This document shows positions 23,354-36,586 of a stretch of DNA of 64,000 nucleotides, piece by piece (position 1 is the first letter of the stretch; each line of letters starts with the position of its first letter). The notes under the pieces were generated by a model. The model was not told the DNA's origin, ran no database searches, and saw nothing but the letters and a program-made list of their open reading frames with translations. A program made the position numbers and the translations under genes. The DNA comes from Montifringilla adamsi (Eukaryota > Chordata > Aves > Passeriformes > Passeridae), in NCBI GenBank assembly GCA_017590115.1, contig JAGGNK010006892.1:16159736-16223735 (forward strand). Direction: 5' to 3'.

Positions 23354-26300
23354 GATTGCCAGGACAATATTATTCTGAACATAATCTTGTTCACTGATGG
23401 CTATTAAGGAATTATAGCCATGGGTTTTTTTCCATCCCCAGCTGTTAGTTGGAGTAGTGATAAGCTGGCTTCCCAAGATGTCTGCTCCTGGAGCCTGGCA
23501 AGGCAAGGCAATATCTGTGACCAGATAGCCCAGAATAGGGCCACAACTCATCTGCTGGCACTTGAGGGCAGGAGCAGGTATGGGGAACAAAGTGGTTCCT
23601 TGTTCAGAACAGAAATGTGTTTACTCTGACATGGATGACACACTGTGGGTGTTGTATTTACCATTTGCACCTGTACTGACATCCCAGTGTGTGAGTGTAT
23701 TCAGCAAGTCCAAAATCAAATTAAATGGACTATGTTATTTAGAAGACATTTACTTCTATGTGGAGGTACTTAATTACTTTGTTGACAAGTGCTGTGGAAA
23801 TGTTAGTCTATTAAGGAAGGTGAAGCAGAACCACTTACAGATCATAAAATTTAGTAGAGGGGTTGACCCCTGCAAAGTTTAATAACATCACCAGTGTGAA
23901 GATACTGTTGCTGTCCTTCTGGTTCTCTGGAAATTCACCCTGTGTAACTCCTTAAGGTCAGCAAAGCCACTGTGATCTGTGGAGCATATCCCATCAGGGT
24001 TTTGTCTTCTGCCCTTCTGTGAGTGGCTGACACTTCCTGTTTATCCCTGCTCACAAAAACATGGCTCAGCCTAGCCTTCACAAAGCTCACTCCAGACTTT
24101 TGCTGGAATAGTTCTGTGAGCTGCAGGGGCCCCAGTGATATTTGCACCCTGTTTTGCTAAGTAGCAGTCATGGCTCCTAGATTAGGTCACACTGGGCCAC
24201 AAGTTTAGCTGTCAGTGAGTCAAATACAGTGGCTGTTGGATCATAATCACACTGGTGCTACAACCAGCAGCCAAATGTCACTTGACACAAGACTTCAGCC
24301 TCCTACAAACATGATTTTCTCTATTTGTAGAAGGGCAAAGAGCTCCGCATGTACTTTTTATAAAGTCACAGGAAGCTACACAGAAAATAGTGGTTTCATA
24401 GAGAAGTATGTTACTGTCAGAGGGAGACCATCATCCTCTTTTTTGAAAGAAAATTTTTTAAAACCCTCAACTTAGTGCCATTTACTTTGGCTTTCTTGGC
24501 ACACCCTGGAGTGTTTACCAGTGGGGACAAGAATTTACACTGTTCAGATGCCTCAGAAAAGTGACTGCACTAATCAAACCACCCAAAGTGTGATTATGGC
24601 AATGGCTTCCCCGAAGACTTGTCTTTTGGTTTTAAATAAACAAATAACCATCCAAGTAGGAGGAGGATGACTCAGATAAAATCACACAGATCTGTTATAT
24701 ATAGCAAACATTAAATATGCTTAAGATTCCTCTGATACTTTAAAAAGGATAGTTCAAATTATCACCCTCTGAAACTCCATGGGTTCTAATTTAACAATTA
24801 CAATAAAAATAATTTATTTTTAAAATAAATATACTTTTGTCTCTTTTGAATTAGGCCAAATGGCCCATTTCAAAATAATATTTTATTACTTTGGACACAA
24901 ATAGCCTGAATTTCTTGCTCATATTTGCTGATTTCAGAAAACATAGCATTTGCTTATACCTCGAAAATAAATAGATGCAGAGTTTGCCATCTAAGATCCT
25001 TCCTGTTTGTACAAACTCCAGTCCTCTGAGCTGTACTGGACCTTTAGGCTTTTCTGTGGGATGAAGGATTTCTGACAATGCCTACCTTTCAGACCCTTGC
25101 AAACTATTTTTCAGGCACAGAGAAATCTGTTCTTGAAATATGTTTTTTCTTCACCTACCCTTACTCACAGGGCAGTGTAGTTGGTCAAAGTATACAACAG
25201 CTCAAAGAAACGACAGTCATGGAGTAATTTACTCTTGTACATAATTTCATATAAAACTCTTTCCCATTATCTTACATCAGTGCACAGATGTGTGTTTCGG
25301 TTCTGGTTATGTACACCAACAAATGACAGAAACACAGTGATGTATGTTGGAATACACTTTTGCAATCGCAGCTATATTTCTGGAAACTGAACTTCAGCAG
25401 CAGTTCCCTAGGGAATAACAGGAAAAGCACAGTGAAACTTTGTTCCTACTACCTATTCTAACTTGCTTCATGTTTTCCTTAGTGTGTTCCCTCTGCAGTG
25501 CTGCAGGTGGATGGGGGACACTTGCAAAGAGCAGAAGTCACACTTCTTCCCCCTGCCTCCATCATTGCTGCTGGCACCATTTGCACAGTCGGCCAGGGAG
25601 TGCTTGGGGCTCAGAGGACAGCTGTGTTTGCCCTCTTTCCCTTCCATATGCATGCATATAGTCACCTCTATGCAAAAAGCATCCTCAAAGTCTTCAGGAG
25701 CACACAGTCAACTAAGCTGGAGAGAAAGTAATAGGGAAGAAAAACAAGGCTTGCCTCAGACAGGCACAAACATCAGTGTCACCCTCAGCCATAGGGAGAC
25801 ATCAATTCCCAAAAGCAGGTTTCCTTCCCCAAATGCTGGGAGAGGGCCCCTGGACAAATGGGGTCGAGCCTGGGTCAGTGAAAGGAGGATATAGGTCTTT
25901 TATTGTGTAATGAGGCAGAACCTAAAAATCTACTGAAGACAAAGGAAAAGCAGCCAGGTCAATAGGAAGTGTCAGATGCAGCCCTGAATCTGTAGATGCT
26001 ATGAAAGGGATGAAGCACATTCAAGACCCGGACATAACAAGGACTCCATTAGCTGAATCCCAGTTTTCCTTTGCAATTTAGCAGAACTCCAAACCACAGC
26101 ACACTGAGCCACTCTGGCCACAGGGTCAGGAGAAACACCTCACTTGTCTTTGGGTCTCTGGTTCTCTACTATGGTCCTGGAGGTAGAAGAGCTGTTCAAA
26201 ACTGCCTTGGACAGGGAAGGCTTTGGGCTTCCTCATGAGCTCTTGGATCACACCCATTCCTGCCTGGGTGTCACTTGTGCCCTCAGTCCTGACTGGGATG

Positions 26301-29300
26301 GCAGTCAGAAGAGGGCAGAGGGCAGGGTGAGTAAGGATTAACAACTCTTGGGCATTTCTGATAAATCCAGGCCTGCCTAATTATGCTGTAAGAGATTAAA
26401 GGTGAAAAACCTGCATCTAGATGGTGACATGCTGAAAGACCATGACTGACTCAGGAGAGGGCTTTGAGCTGGAAATCACCTGGGAGATCAGAATCAAAAT
26501 CCACAGTTGCTTTGCAGCCTTCTTCAGGGTCTAGGAAGAAACTAGCTTTAGCATTAGTAAAATAAGTGTAGATAGTTATTTACTGCTTCATTGGCAATTT
26601 ACATATGATTTTCTCATCCAAAAGAAGTTAATAGAGCTGAAGCAAATGTGCCACTATAGCATCTTCCTGCCTAGGAATAGTTACTAATGGCATGGTTCTT
26701 TGGTATCCCATTATAAATACAAGCAGTTCATGTTATAAATGGAAATGGTGAGTGACAACAGTCCTTTCATCTTTGCTTCACAGCATCTTTTAATCCTCAC
26801 TAACAAAAAACTTGCTTTCCATTTTGTCGTATTTCTTATAGAATCAATAAAGACAGGAGTCAGAATTCATCAAAATGCTGCGCACCAAGTCAGCTTTTCA
26901 TGAATATTAATCAACAGCAATAAGTAATGATTGAATGTAGCACTTGTGAGAAGTATCAGACTTAACTGTGCCACAAAATCAAATTCTTTATCTTAGAAAG
27001 CAAAGATAATACCAGTAGTGGCAGCTCAAATACATCCCTGCTGCCTCAGAGTGGCAGCCAGGCTTGGAAAGGCCCCTTCTAAGCTCAGTGACACTGAGAG
27101 GACATGCTGATATGGTCATTGGCCTGTGGACATCTTTCTGCAGTGCCCCACTACTCACATTTCCACCCCATCTGCTGAAGTGCAGCTGGCCATTGCACAC
27201 TGCAAACCTACACCCCAGGGACGTGACACTCATCTTGTGTCACCTTGAGCAAACACTCCAAGAAACCCATGCAAAATCCAGCAACAACTGGAAAAAGATT
27301 AAAGGGAAGGACTGAAAGGCATTCTCTTGTCTTTTCCTTTGCCCTGGAGCCAGGTGAAGGTATGAGTTGTTGCTCAGACTGCTGTGGCTTGAGCCAGCCA
27401 GTCCTATAGCACTGAGTTATTTTAATTATCAGATTCTTTGTGGATTGTTTTAGATTTGACAGTCTTATTACTCTCATTGATGTAGGAAATTCTGAAGAAA
27501 GGGTGAAGGCGCTCTTTGTAATACAGTCTGTCTTATTCTCAGCCCCTGGAGCCACAAATTTTGGGGAACACCTGCAACATCTCAGGCAGAACAAGCTGTC
27601 CCAGAAGTGAACTGAGAGCTGCCAGAGAGGACCAAGAGCCCCAGCTGAGTAAGCCAGGCAGAAAACATTCATATGAGGAACAGCCCTTCCAGGGCCAGGA
27701 TAGATACAAACCACACACGTCCTCTTCCTAATAGCCAAGAGCCAAACATACTTCCATTCCTCACATCTACTGGCAAATCATGATCCAACTTAATATTGAC
27801 ACCTAATGATAATGCACCCCAAAACCACGGTGTCTCAGACGCTGCTTCAGTCTGGAGCTGCAGCATCTGTTAGATGTGAAGATATATGAGGAAACATAAA
27901 TATACCTTCTTCTTCTCTTTAAAATAGTTTTTATTACATCCCACATTTCCAGAGGGAATGTGGCCACAGAAAAACACAACATCAAAGTCCGACAGGGGTT
28001 ATAGAAAGCCAAAATATGGAGAGCTGGCTTTCTTACTCTGAATTGAAGATGATTTAAATTAAGTAATCAGTTAAAGATATTTTGGTTAGACATAGTGGCT
28101 CAGATATCAAAAGTAACAAAGATATTCTTGCCTCTGCTCAGGGAGGATGTCTAATTCCAAATTGAGTGAAGTTACCTTATTATACACAGTGCAGCAGCAG
28201 ACTTCTGGGCAAATCATTACAACTGCCTGCAAGGTATGTTGTGGAATGAGAACAAACTGTTCAGGCATCCACAGGTCAGACAGCTTTTCATCTGGTCTTG
28301 ATTACAGAGGAGCTATTCCCCCCTTGCATGCTTAGCATTAGGTAATAGACAATAATGAGAGCTTTGCACCCCTGTGCCCTAGCCCTCCTCAGAACAAGCT
28401 GTGCAGGATGAGAGATTAGCATCCTGCAAAAAGCTTGTCTTTTTGTAGCAGGCATGGGTAGCAATACAGTTGGCATTTTGTTTCAATAGATAGTCTATTA
28501 CACATGCAGGAATATTTCAAATGCAGACAGCTCTGCAGTTCAGGTCTTCTGAACTGCCTTCCGAGACTGCAGTGTGACATGGAGTACATAATTACTATAA
28601 TTACAAGTGAAAACAAAATGTAAAACTTGTATCTTAATTTTGCTGATCCTCACCAATGCAGTTTGTCTTTCCATGTTTCTCAAGTGAGTGCAAAAAAATA
28701 ATTATGGCCTAAGAAAGTCAGAACAGAGCACTATTAGCTCCCTGCTAAAGCTGTGAAGGTGGGAGCATGGGAGGCTGGTCACAGAGCAGCCTGGAGCCTG
28801 TGGATTGTGTCTTCAAGCTGCAGCCCATTAACCATGGCACCTGGCTCAGGGGCAGAGCCCAAAGTGTGGCAGAACTCAGCAGCTTCTCTGCTGCTCGATG
28901 CCTCTTACCAAAGAGGAAGCAGGTTGCTGAACCACAGATCATTTGCATCCTGCATACAGGAACAGAGGATAGAAGAGGCTGCAGTGGAGCTACAAATGCA
29001 TGGATTCAGCAGTGAGAAATCAGAGACAATCATGTGAGCCTCACAGCACATTATATTCAGCCAATCCTCTGAGGTGGTTTATAGTCCTGTAAGTCCACAA
29101 TAAGAGGCACAATAGAAAAAATGTGATGGTAAAATGTGTTATGCAAACTGCTTGATGAAAAACATACCAAGAGATTGGGACTGCTACTCCAAAGGATGCC
29201 TACTTGAACCGAAGTGGGATTATATAGGTGTGGAAGGGAAACCTCCCTGTACACCAGTGCAAAGAGCAAGTGCAGTCTGGCCCTCTGTGAAAAACACAAA

Positions 29301-29691
29301 CCCATGGTGCAGAAGTCAAGGAGAAAGAGTTAAATGTCCTGATGTGAAGGTCTCTGAAGGATCACTATCTTTGCTGCTAAACTCTGTCTCTTGAGTGACT
29401 CTTCTTTGTCCCTTCAGGGAATCTTTATTTCTGAAATTACCTGGCTTTTATTGAGACATCTTATGGTTATGGGGTGCAGACTTCAAAGCTTACAGTGAAC
29501 TGTCAAAGACTTCGAGAGGAAAAAAATATGAAATCCAGCATTGTCAAATCAGCCATTCTAAAAACAACCAATATATTAAGTGCACATTTGTCTGTAGGAA
29601 ATTTTGGTTTTTTTTCAAGGCAGTATATATATAGAGTTCATGAAGTTTGATTTCTCCAAGCTGACTTTATGCACTTAATTTTTTTTTTTTT

Positions 29692-29954
29692 GAGACACTA
29701 GAGAGTTCCCCTAGGCATTAGACAGTACAGAATAGGCAGCTGAGATCTTTTTTTGGGATTCTAGGAATCTAAATGATACGGACTCTGCATGACACACAGC
29801 TGTGTGAGATTTATCTCTGGGATATTTGAAGGACTCAGAGGACCAGCTCTAAAGCAACCATGATGCTCTCCAGGGCTAACTAGGGGCTACTGAAGCTCTG
29901 ATGAAGCCCAGTTCTTCATCTTCTGCAGGGGTGGAAGATTGGTGAGTGCTGCCC
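29692..29954. repeat. 263-bp tandem duplication, copy 1
   Basis: This unit is repeated immediately at 29955-30217. Over 263 bp the two copies differ at only three positions that I can see. All three fall in the first 27 bp (29701, 29708 and 29718 in this copy). A T-run (about 12 nt, ending at 29690) lies just left of the unit. The unit is not a transposon I recognise and has no long open frame. Near its right end TTCATCTTCTGCAG is followed 13 bp later by GTGAGT, a chance-level acceptor and donor pair that is now duplicated. Confidence 0.95.
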
Positions 29955-30217
29955 GAGACACTAAAGAGTTGCCCTAGGCAGTAGACAGTACAGAATAGGC
30001 AGCTGAGATCTTTTTTTGGGATTCTAGGAATCTAAATGATACGGACTCTGCATGACACACAGCTGTGTGAGATTTATCTCTGGGATATTTGAAGGACTCA
30101 GAGGACCAGCTCTAAAGCAACCATGATGCTCTCCAGGGCTAACTAGGGGCTACTGAAGCTCTGATGAAGCCCAGTTCTTCATCTTCTGCAGGGGTGGAAG
30201 ATTGGTGAGTGCTGCCC
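29955..30217. repeat. 263-bp tandem duplication, copy 2
   Basis: This is the second, head-to-tail copy of the unit at 29692-29954, about 99% identical. The identity implies a recent event, later homogenisation of the copies, or an assembly artefact from an allelic copy placed in tandem. The last 230 bp appear identical between the copies. Confidence 0.95.
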
Positions 30218-32109
30218 CTTTACACTTGTGGCACAGACTTTTACTACCCTAAATCTTGCCTGTTGATTACATTTTTTTAGGATCGACCATCAGCTTCTTT
30301 CCTTGTGCCTTCAGAACAGTTTTCTGGTTTATTGTCATTGAGTCTGTATCAGGAATTAAGTACTGAGCTCTGTGTTCCAAGTTTGTTTCACAGGCATTAA
30401 TTTAAAATGCAGTACACTGACAGGTGTTTTTAAATTCCCTCCTTGGGTAAGATTTAAATGGTACTTTGGGAAAGGTGTGTACCTCCAGGCAGCTCAAAGC
30501 AATTGTTATTTTTGTATATTGAAGCAAAACATCTTATCACCTTAAGTCACGTGTGCATTAAAGAAGGAGTCATTTAATGATATCTCTGGGTGAACTAGAT
30601 ATCCCTGTCTGAAGTCTACCTGGCTGGAGATACAATAGTCATAAGGGGAGAAATTCCCCCTGCTGCCAGCTCTACAGCACCCAAATGTGGGGAGCAACAT
30701 CTAAAACTAGAGACGCCTCCTTGTCCTTTTCACACAGAAGGCAGGTTGTTATCAAAACACAGTGGATGGAAAAAACCTGATACCAGATATCTGATGGAGT
30801 CACGGGTGCTAAACAGGTGCATAATGTAGCAGCTTGTGCAGAGAGCAAGGAAAAAAAATGGACACAGGCAAAGGTGCCACCACATGGCCAAGAAGTATTC
30901 AGGGAGAGGGGCCCACTGGGGGACACTGGAAGCTGGAGTTATCCCTTCTAGACATGGTCACAGCCTGCTGGGAAGATTTGTCTTCAGACAGGAGGGACAG
31001 CTGTCAAAGATCCCAAAGAGAAATGTCTGAACAGCCAGAGAATTCTGTACATTTTTCATAGACCAGTGAGTCCTTTTCTGCCTCTCCTCTGTCTTCACAC
31101 CATCACAGCCTCCCCCTCATTACACCTCCTAGAGCTGCTCACTCCCCTGTACTGGCCCCCTCCATGTTATTCCTTCTTCACTTACCTCTCTAGCTTTTTC
31201 ATTTCCCCTAAGTAAGGCAACATGGGTGTTTTTTTGCTGCAAATTCATTGTGATCTGCACTTTTTAGTACTGCCTCCCTTGCTCATGGTGTGGGCTTCAT
31301 TTAAGGTAGCGTCTGATATTCACTGTCATTAGGGAGAAAAAGACATTTCTAGGAATAAATTATTTTTTATGATGTCTAGCAGACATTGAGCTGCCTTTGG
31401 TTTTCTAAACCCATGAGGCTGAGCAGGGCTGTCTGCCGTTCTCAGTTTGTATGCCTAGAGTAGAAGAATCCTTCAAGTTTACTGTTTCATCACTCTAATG
31501 ACAAACATGTTTAATAACACACTTCTGTTACGCAGCAGTCTGTGAAACATTAACTAGACTTCCTTTTTTTCAAAGCACTTTTGCAAACACTTCAACCCAC
31601 TAGTTGTTACGGCGGTTAGCTATCTCTCTCCCAGGCAGGGCCATTGCAGAGAGATGCAGTGATGGAAAGAGTCATGAGAGAGCAAAAGGAAAAGAGAGAG
31701 AGCAAAAGGAAGAAGTCTGACTGCACATCTTAAAGACTCTACAGCTTCCAAGCCTCTGCTCACAGTACCACTGATACATTTTTACTCAATGATTTTTCCA
31801 TGCAAAATTTGTAATGGAAAGGAATCCCAGAGCCAGGTTCTCCACTTTTTCTTCCTTTTCTCGGGATTTCTGAAGTCTTCAGTCTTTTCTACACAATGCC
31901 AGAACTGGGCAAAAGTTCTGAAGAGGTTCCCTTTCTATTTCATGTGGTACAGCTACAAAGGACAATTAGTACTGTCTTCAACTACCTATGGGAGACTGCA
32001 GAAAAGACAGAGCCAGATTATTCTCAAATGTGCACAGCAGAAGCAAAAGAAAGGGATACAACGTGTAGCATAAGAATCTGACTCAATATAGAGAAAAAAA
32101 GCTTTTTTA
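30218..32109. other. Non-coding stretch, nothing recognised
   Basis: I see no gene, transposon or strong repeat. A purine-rich patch near 31672-31712 repeats GAGAGCAAAAGGA twice. Open frames are short and overlap each other. Confidence 0.6.
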
Positions 32110-32280
32110 TGAGGATTTGGGTTGCACAGAAGTGGCGGAACCTCCATGTTTGAAGACTTTCAAAAGCTGACAGGACAAGGCACTGAATAATCTGTTTTCA
32201 TGGGAGGTGCTTCAGGCAGGAGGCTGGGTTATGGACCTCCAGATGTTCCAGAGGTCATTTCCAGCTTTCCTGATTCTTCA
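32110..32280 (+). mobile_element. CR1 LINE 3' end, plus strand
   Basis: The segment reads like a decayed CR1 3' terminus. GAAGACTTTCAAAAGCTGACAGGACAAGGC corresponds to the ORF2 C-terminus (family ETFKSRLDKVL), though a longer match is not shown. The following GGAGGCTGGGTTATGGACC, then CCAGATGTTCCAGAGGTC, then ATTTCCAGC correspond to the tail GGGGGTTGGACTAGATGACCTCCAGAGGTCCCTTCCAACC. It ends near CTGATTCTT, a degenerate terminal CR1 octamer. About 170 bp survive, 5'-truncated as most CR1 copies are, with no coding capacity. Confidence 0.75.
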
Positions 32281-34020
32281 GAAATACTCCTGTTCATATA
32301 GTCCCTACAGGAGGAGAGTTTCCCAGAAGAATCTCAACAAGAATTTCCAGAGGTTGTGGGAGTATCCATGTTATGCAGACAGCGTAGGACAGATGCCTTC
32401 ACATTAAGTGCTCAGAAGCCACACCAGATACCAGGAACCATTTAATTGTGGGACTGTGACACAGGCTAATTTGCATTGCTTCTTTCTCAAAGCTGTAGTT
32501 CAGCTGGGGCCTCTTTTTTTTCCCTTCTGGCAGCCAAGTACAAACTATACCAGTACAGAGTGGTTTACAATGTAAAGTCAACTACTTTTAAGATGACCAT
32601 GCATTACTGATAAAAGGCTTAGAGGTAAATGTAGAACTTGTAGGTCAGTCAATTTAAGCTCTCCTGCTTTTTGAAAAGGCGCTGTATTTATGACAAGACT
32701 GAAACCTGTTGTTTCTTGCCTCAGAGACAACATCAGTTCTTTGTAGATTTGGAATTAGCTGAAAAATATCTATGATCATTGTTAGAAGCCCTTTTCATTC
32801 CACCTCCTCTGCTGAATTTGCCACCCCTGGCCTCAAGCAAGGCTACCTGAGAATCACAGGAGTTCACTGCTTTGAAGAAGTCATTAAAGAGATTTCTCTA
32901 TGAGTTTATCACTGCCAGGTGTCAAACAGCCAGTTATTTGACAGCACCAACAGTGCTTGCATTTTTTTACTTCCAAGTATCAAAGTAAAAATTAGAGAGG
33001 GAAGCAATAACAAATTAGTCTTTATAGGGTTCTTTCTAGTTCTCATTGTTTAAGTGTGGTTCCTTCAAATAACAAGCACAGTCAGATTTCTGAGGATAAT
33101 CCTTGCTGGCCTGGTTTATTTAAATTGATTAGAAGAGAAATATTGCCATTATCTTCAGTGGAAGGTAAAACTAAATAGCCTTGAAAATCCCACCTATAGC
33201 AAGAATAGACACAGCAGATTTGTTAGTTTATTACTGAATTCAAAACAAAGAGGCAGGGCTGGGCCAGAGCAGAACTGAGAAGAGTTTCTATGTATAGTTG
33301 CTGGGCTGATATGTCAAGAAATGTATTTGCACTAATTAGATTTTCTCAATTATATTTTTGTATTTAGGAAGGTTTTTATGTCAGAAAATGATGTTTGTAG
33401 CTTAAGTTGGATATAATTTATTTCTTTTCGCTATGACTTTCACATTGTCTAGGTATTAGGTATCAGACAGAAATCTTCAAGTGTCATTTGTGTGACATTT
33501 ACTGTCAGATTTTCCTCAGCTGAGAGAAGTTTGTTGCATCCTGGAGCAGTACAGGGAAGTACAACAGTAAACAATGAAATATTTATAAATAGATGGACTT
33601 ATTTGATGATTGTATTAATTTGGTGAAGGTTGGACAACTGCAGGCAGACAAAATAGCTACTTTGATATTCTGTAAACACTGCAATTTTTCTTACACTTGT
33701 AGACTATGACAGGAGGTTTGAATCTATTACTGATAACCAGATTCATAATTAATTTTTCATTAGTTTCATTAATTAATACTGAATTCATCCAATATGCTAC
33801 TGAAATGAGAACATCCACAAGTCCGGAAGCAATACAATTTGGTATTTTTTTAACTAGCAACTGAGAGATAAATTTCATTGTATATGTTACAGATACTCTA
33901 CTAATTCCATGAACAAACTTGCAGAATTGAATCATCTCCACAGGAAGCTATCACCAGTGCATCAGATATAGTTCAGAATTACCTTCTTTTGTGAAGAAAC
34001 CTGCTACAAAAGTCCTTCCT

Positions 34021-34041
34021 TTTCACAAAGCCTTTGTGAAA
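34021..34041. repeat. Short inverted repeat
   Basis: TTTCACAAA (34021-34029) pairs with 34033-34041 across a 3-nt loop, and pairing may extend one or two bases outward. Repeats of this length are expected about once by chance in 64 kb. Confidence 0.6.
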
Positions 34042-35505
34042 AGTTAGGTAAAAAATGCAATTATGTAGGCCCTCTCCCTTCACCATGAGCTTCATCCTAT
34101 TAATTTTAGAATATGCATCCTGCTATGGGTTTCAGCAAGGCTTGCAATTGTCTCTCTGCTCTGTGTATTAGTGTGCTCCCTATTGGATCTGTATCCAAAT
34201 TTTGTTTCAAGTAATTTAAGGGTATTTAATTATTTTTCCCCAAATTAATATAACAAACTGCCAAAAAATTCTTCAGAAAGGTCAAGATACAAAATTTAAT
34301 CTTGTTTGAACTATTTTATGTCAAGGAAAATTTTCATTGTTTCTTACCCTCCAAATGGTATTCTTCAAAGAATTTCTAAGGATTCATCTGTGGATTATTG
34401 AAGTGGGATCAATCCTGCACAGAGAACTGAATTTCAAAAAGTATCTCTCAATCCCCATCCTTATCCTTGCTAAATGTGAAAGCTTTCCACCTGTCAATTT
34501 AGCTCAGGAAGTATTAAAAGAACCATTTTCTGCCTTATGGTAGAAACCGTCAGTATTTGTTCTGAAGATAATGCTCTGCCATGTGTAAGAATGTCATTGT
34601 CATCCTTTCACACATAATGGGGTTACAAACAGGATCATTAAATAATCAGTGCTGTAAATACATCAGTGTTGTTTTGATAAGTCAATCATGGGACATACAG
34701 TATTTGCTTTCTATGCACTAAACACTGGTGTGCACAGCCCCTCATTGGTTCAGCCCAGAGCATAAAGGGATTCACGTTTTACATTGCACAACAAGAAATT
34801 ATAATAAAGACAACTAAGAATGAAAAAAAACCTGTTAGCCTGAGCTCACTCACGGTCAGTCAGATATGTAAGACAACAAATGGGACAATGTTGAAGCTTT
34901 ATGAGGAAATATTGTATTTACAAAGTTGCAGGCTGTTTTGGTTTCCATCTGGGTGGCATTTGGCAGCATAACTCAGATCAGTCAGTACTTTGCCAATATA
35001 TTGCCAAAATCTATTTACAGAGTAAAATGGCTATCACAAGTAATTATCAGCTTCTTAAACACTTGAAATGAGAATTCCAGCCACCAATTTGAAGATCTTT
35101 CCATGTAATTAAAGACTTATGCATATTCAGTCAGTGCAGGCTGTAATTAATATCCCAAATTAAGCAGTGTTTAGATATGTATTACATGCAAGTGAGCTAG
35201 TTGATAATCCGATTAGTTAAGCAGTGGTTTTCCTCTGTGGTTTACAGATCCCTGAGGAGCAAGGATCTACTTCTAAAGAATTTGGAAAGGCCAGCTGTGG
35301 GAGCATCTCATATTACACCAAACCAATACAATTCCAAAGCAATTACTGCAGTGAGCTTCCTGACTGTCCCCTCTGTGAGCTCTGCTGCCTTTCAGGTGCC
35401 GGAGCAGACAAGCAACTGCGGAGCTGTAGGGAAAGTCAGCTCAGCTCCCTTTCCCACCTGGAAAGAAAATTAACTTTCCAATTGAAACAACTTCTATATA
35501 TGACT

Positions 35506-35723
35506 ACAAAAAACAAAGCAAAACAAAACCAAAAGCAAACAAAAAAACCCCACAACAAAAAACCCAACAAAAACAAACAAAACCCCCCAAAACCAACAAA
35601 AAAAAACCAAACAAAAAAACCCAACCAAGCAAAAAAAACCCCAAAAAACCAAAAACCAAAAGAAAAACACCCCCCAACCAACCAAACAAAAAAAACCCAG
35701 AAAACCCAAACCCACCCAAACAG
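35506..35723. repeat. 218-bp A/C-only tract lacking T
   Basis: The plus strand has no T at all over 218 bases and only about six G. It is built from runs of A broken by C-runs of 2-6. It is therefore a degenerate CAAAA/AACCC simple sequence rather than one clean microsatellite. The minus strand is T/G only, apart from a few C, and carries many G-runs. At 35717-35696 it fits a canonical quadruplex motif with loops of 1, 3 and 6 nt. The lysine-, asparagine- and proline-rich translation is a composition effect. Confidence 0.95.
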
Positions 35724-36530
35724 TAGGAAATAGAGCTAGAGAAAAGTGGGGTTTAGTTAGACTCTTAAGAAAAAGTCTGTACTTACTGCAGGTTAGATGT
35801 AATTAAGGTGAAATTATACCCATGCTACTCCCAACAGGCATATATGTTTCCTAAAGAAGACTTTGCTCTGCTCTGTGGAAAATACTGAGATTCCCCAAGA
35901 CAAAATAGGTACAAACTGCTTTATATCAAGCCTTCTCCTGTCTCAGGAGGTCTGTAGTAATAAAAAAATCAGAAAATTAAGAGAACTAGAATAACTAGTA
36001 TGTTATTACTATAGTAATTTTACTATGAAAATACTTTGCAAAAATGCAACATGTGCCTTTGACTGCCACAAAAATATGTTTTGTCTCATCATATCCTTGG
36101 AGGTGTACCTCTGCTTTGCGAGATCATATGCTCAGTTCTGAGCAACAATATCCTCCCAAGTAATCTAGCACTGCAAAAACTGAAAGCACGTCAGAGATTC
36201 ATCAGACTGCAAGAGCAATCATTCTGCCAAATAAGCCCTATCCCAGGTCAGCAAGCTGCACATATCACAGTGTACCCAGCAAAGAACACATGATGATATC
36301 ATAGGCCTGAATACAACCTTTCCACCCTTCACAAAATTTATGGTAAGCAGTTAGAGAGAAAATATAGACCGAAAGACCAATACACCAGTTCTAAGGCTTT
36401 GCAAGGCCTTAGTTTAAGTGTTAGAAATCTGCACCCAGTGACACACTGGATAAAATATTAAATTGTTATTTCATCATGGCACTTGTGAAAGCCTACTTGT
36501 CCTAACACAGAGCAAATTATGAATACTTGA

Positions 36531-36586
36531 AATGGGAGTCTTAAACATCAATGGAGTCTCAAACAACAATGGGAGTTTCAAATATC
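36531..36586. repeat. Three diverged copies of a 19-bp unit
   Basis: AATGGGAGTCTTAAACATC (36531-36549), an 18-bp version (36550-36567) and AATGGGAGTTTCAAATATC (36568-36586) lie head to tail. This is a small decayed minisatellite. Confidence 0.75.

Larger units (their letters stand above)
15768..29691. other. Non-coding stretch right of the CpG island
   Basis: About 14 kb with no identifiable gene or transposon. Short features: a 15-nt direct repeat at 16312-16341, an A/C-rich patch at 16916-16957, a strong hairpin at 21877-21909 and a T/G-rich patch at 23277-23353. Open frames of up to 176 codons (27208-27738, minus) have no recognisable domains. The frame at 23090-23590 (minus) runs through the T/G-rich patch and gains a lysine-, asparagine- and threonine-rich segment from it. 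If the island is a promoter, this could be intron, but no downstream exon can be named. Confidence 0.55.

Noticed and set aside
27208..27738. 176-codon minus-strand frame
   Set aside because: No domain, signal peptide or biased composition. Consistent with a chance frame.
35224..35733. 169-codon frame with a lysine-, asparagine- and proline-rich tail
   Set aside because: The tail is the translation of the T-free simple-sequence tract, where TAA, TAG and TGA stops cannot occur.
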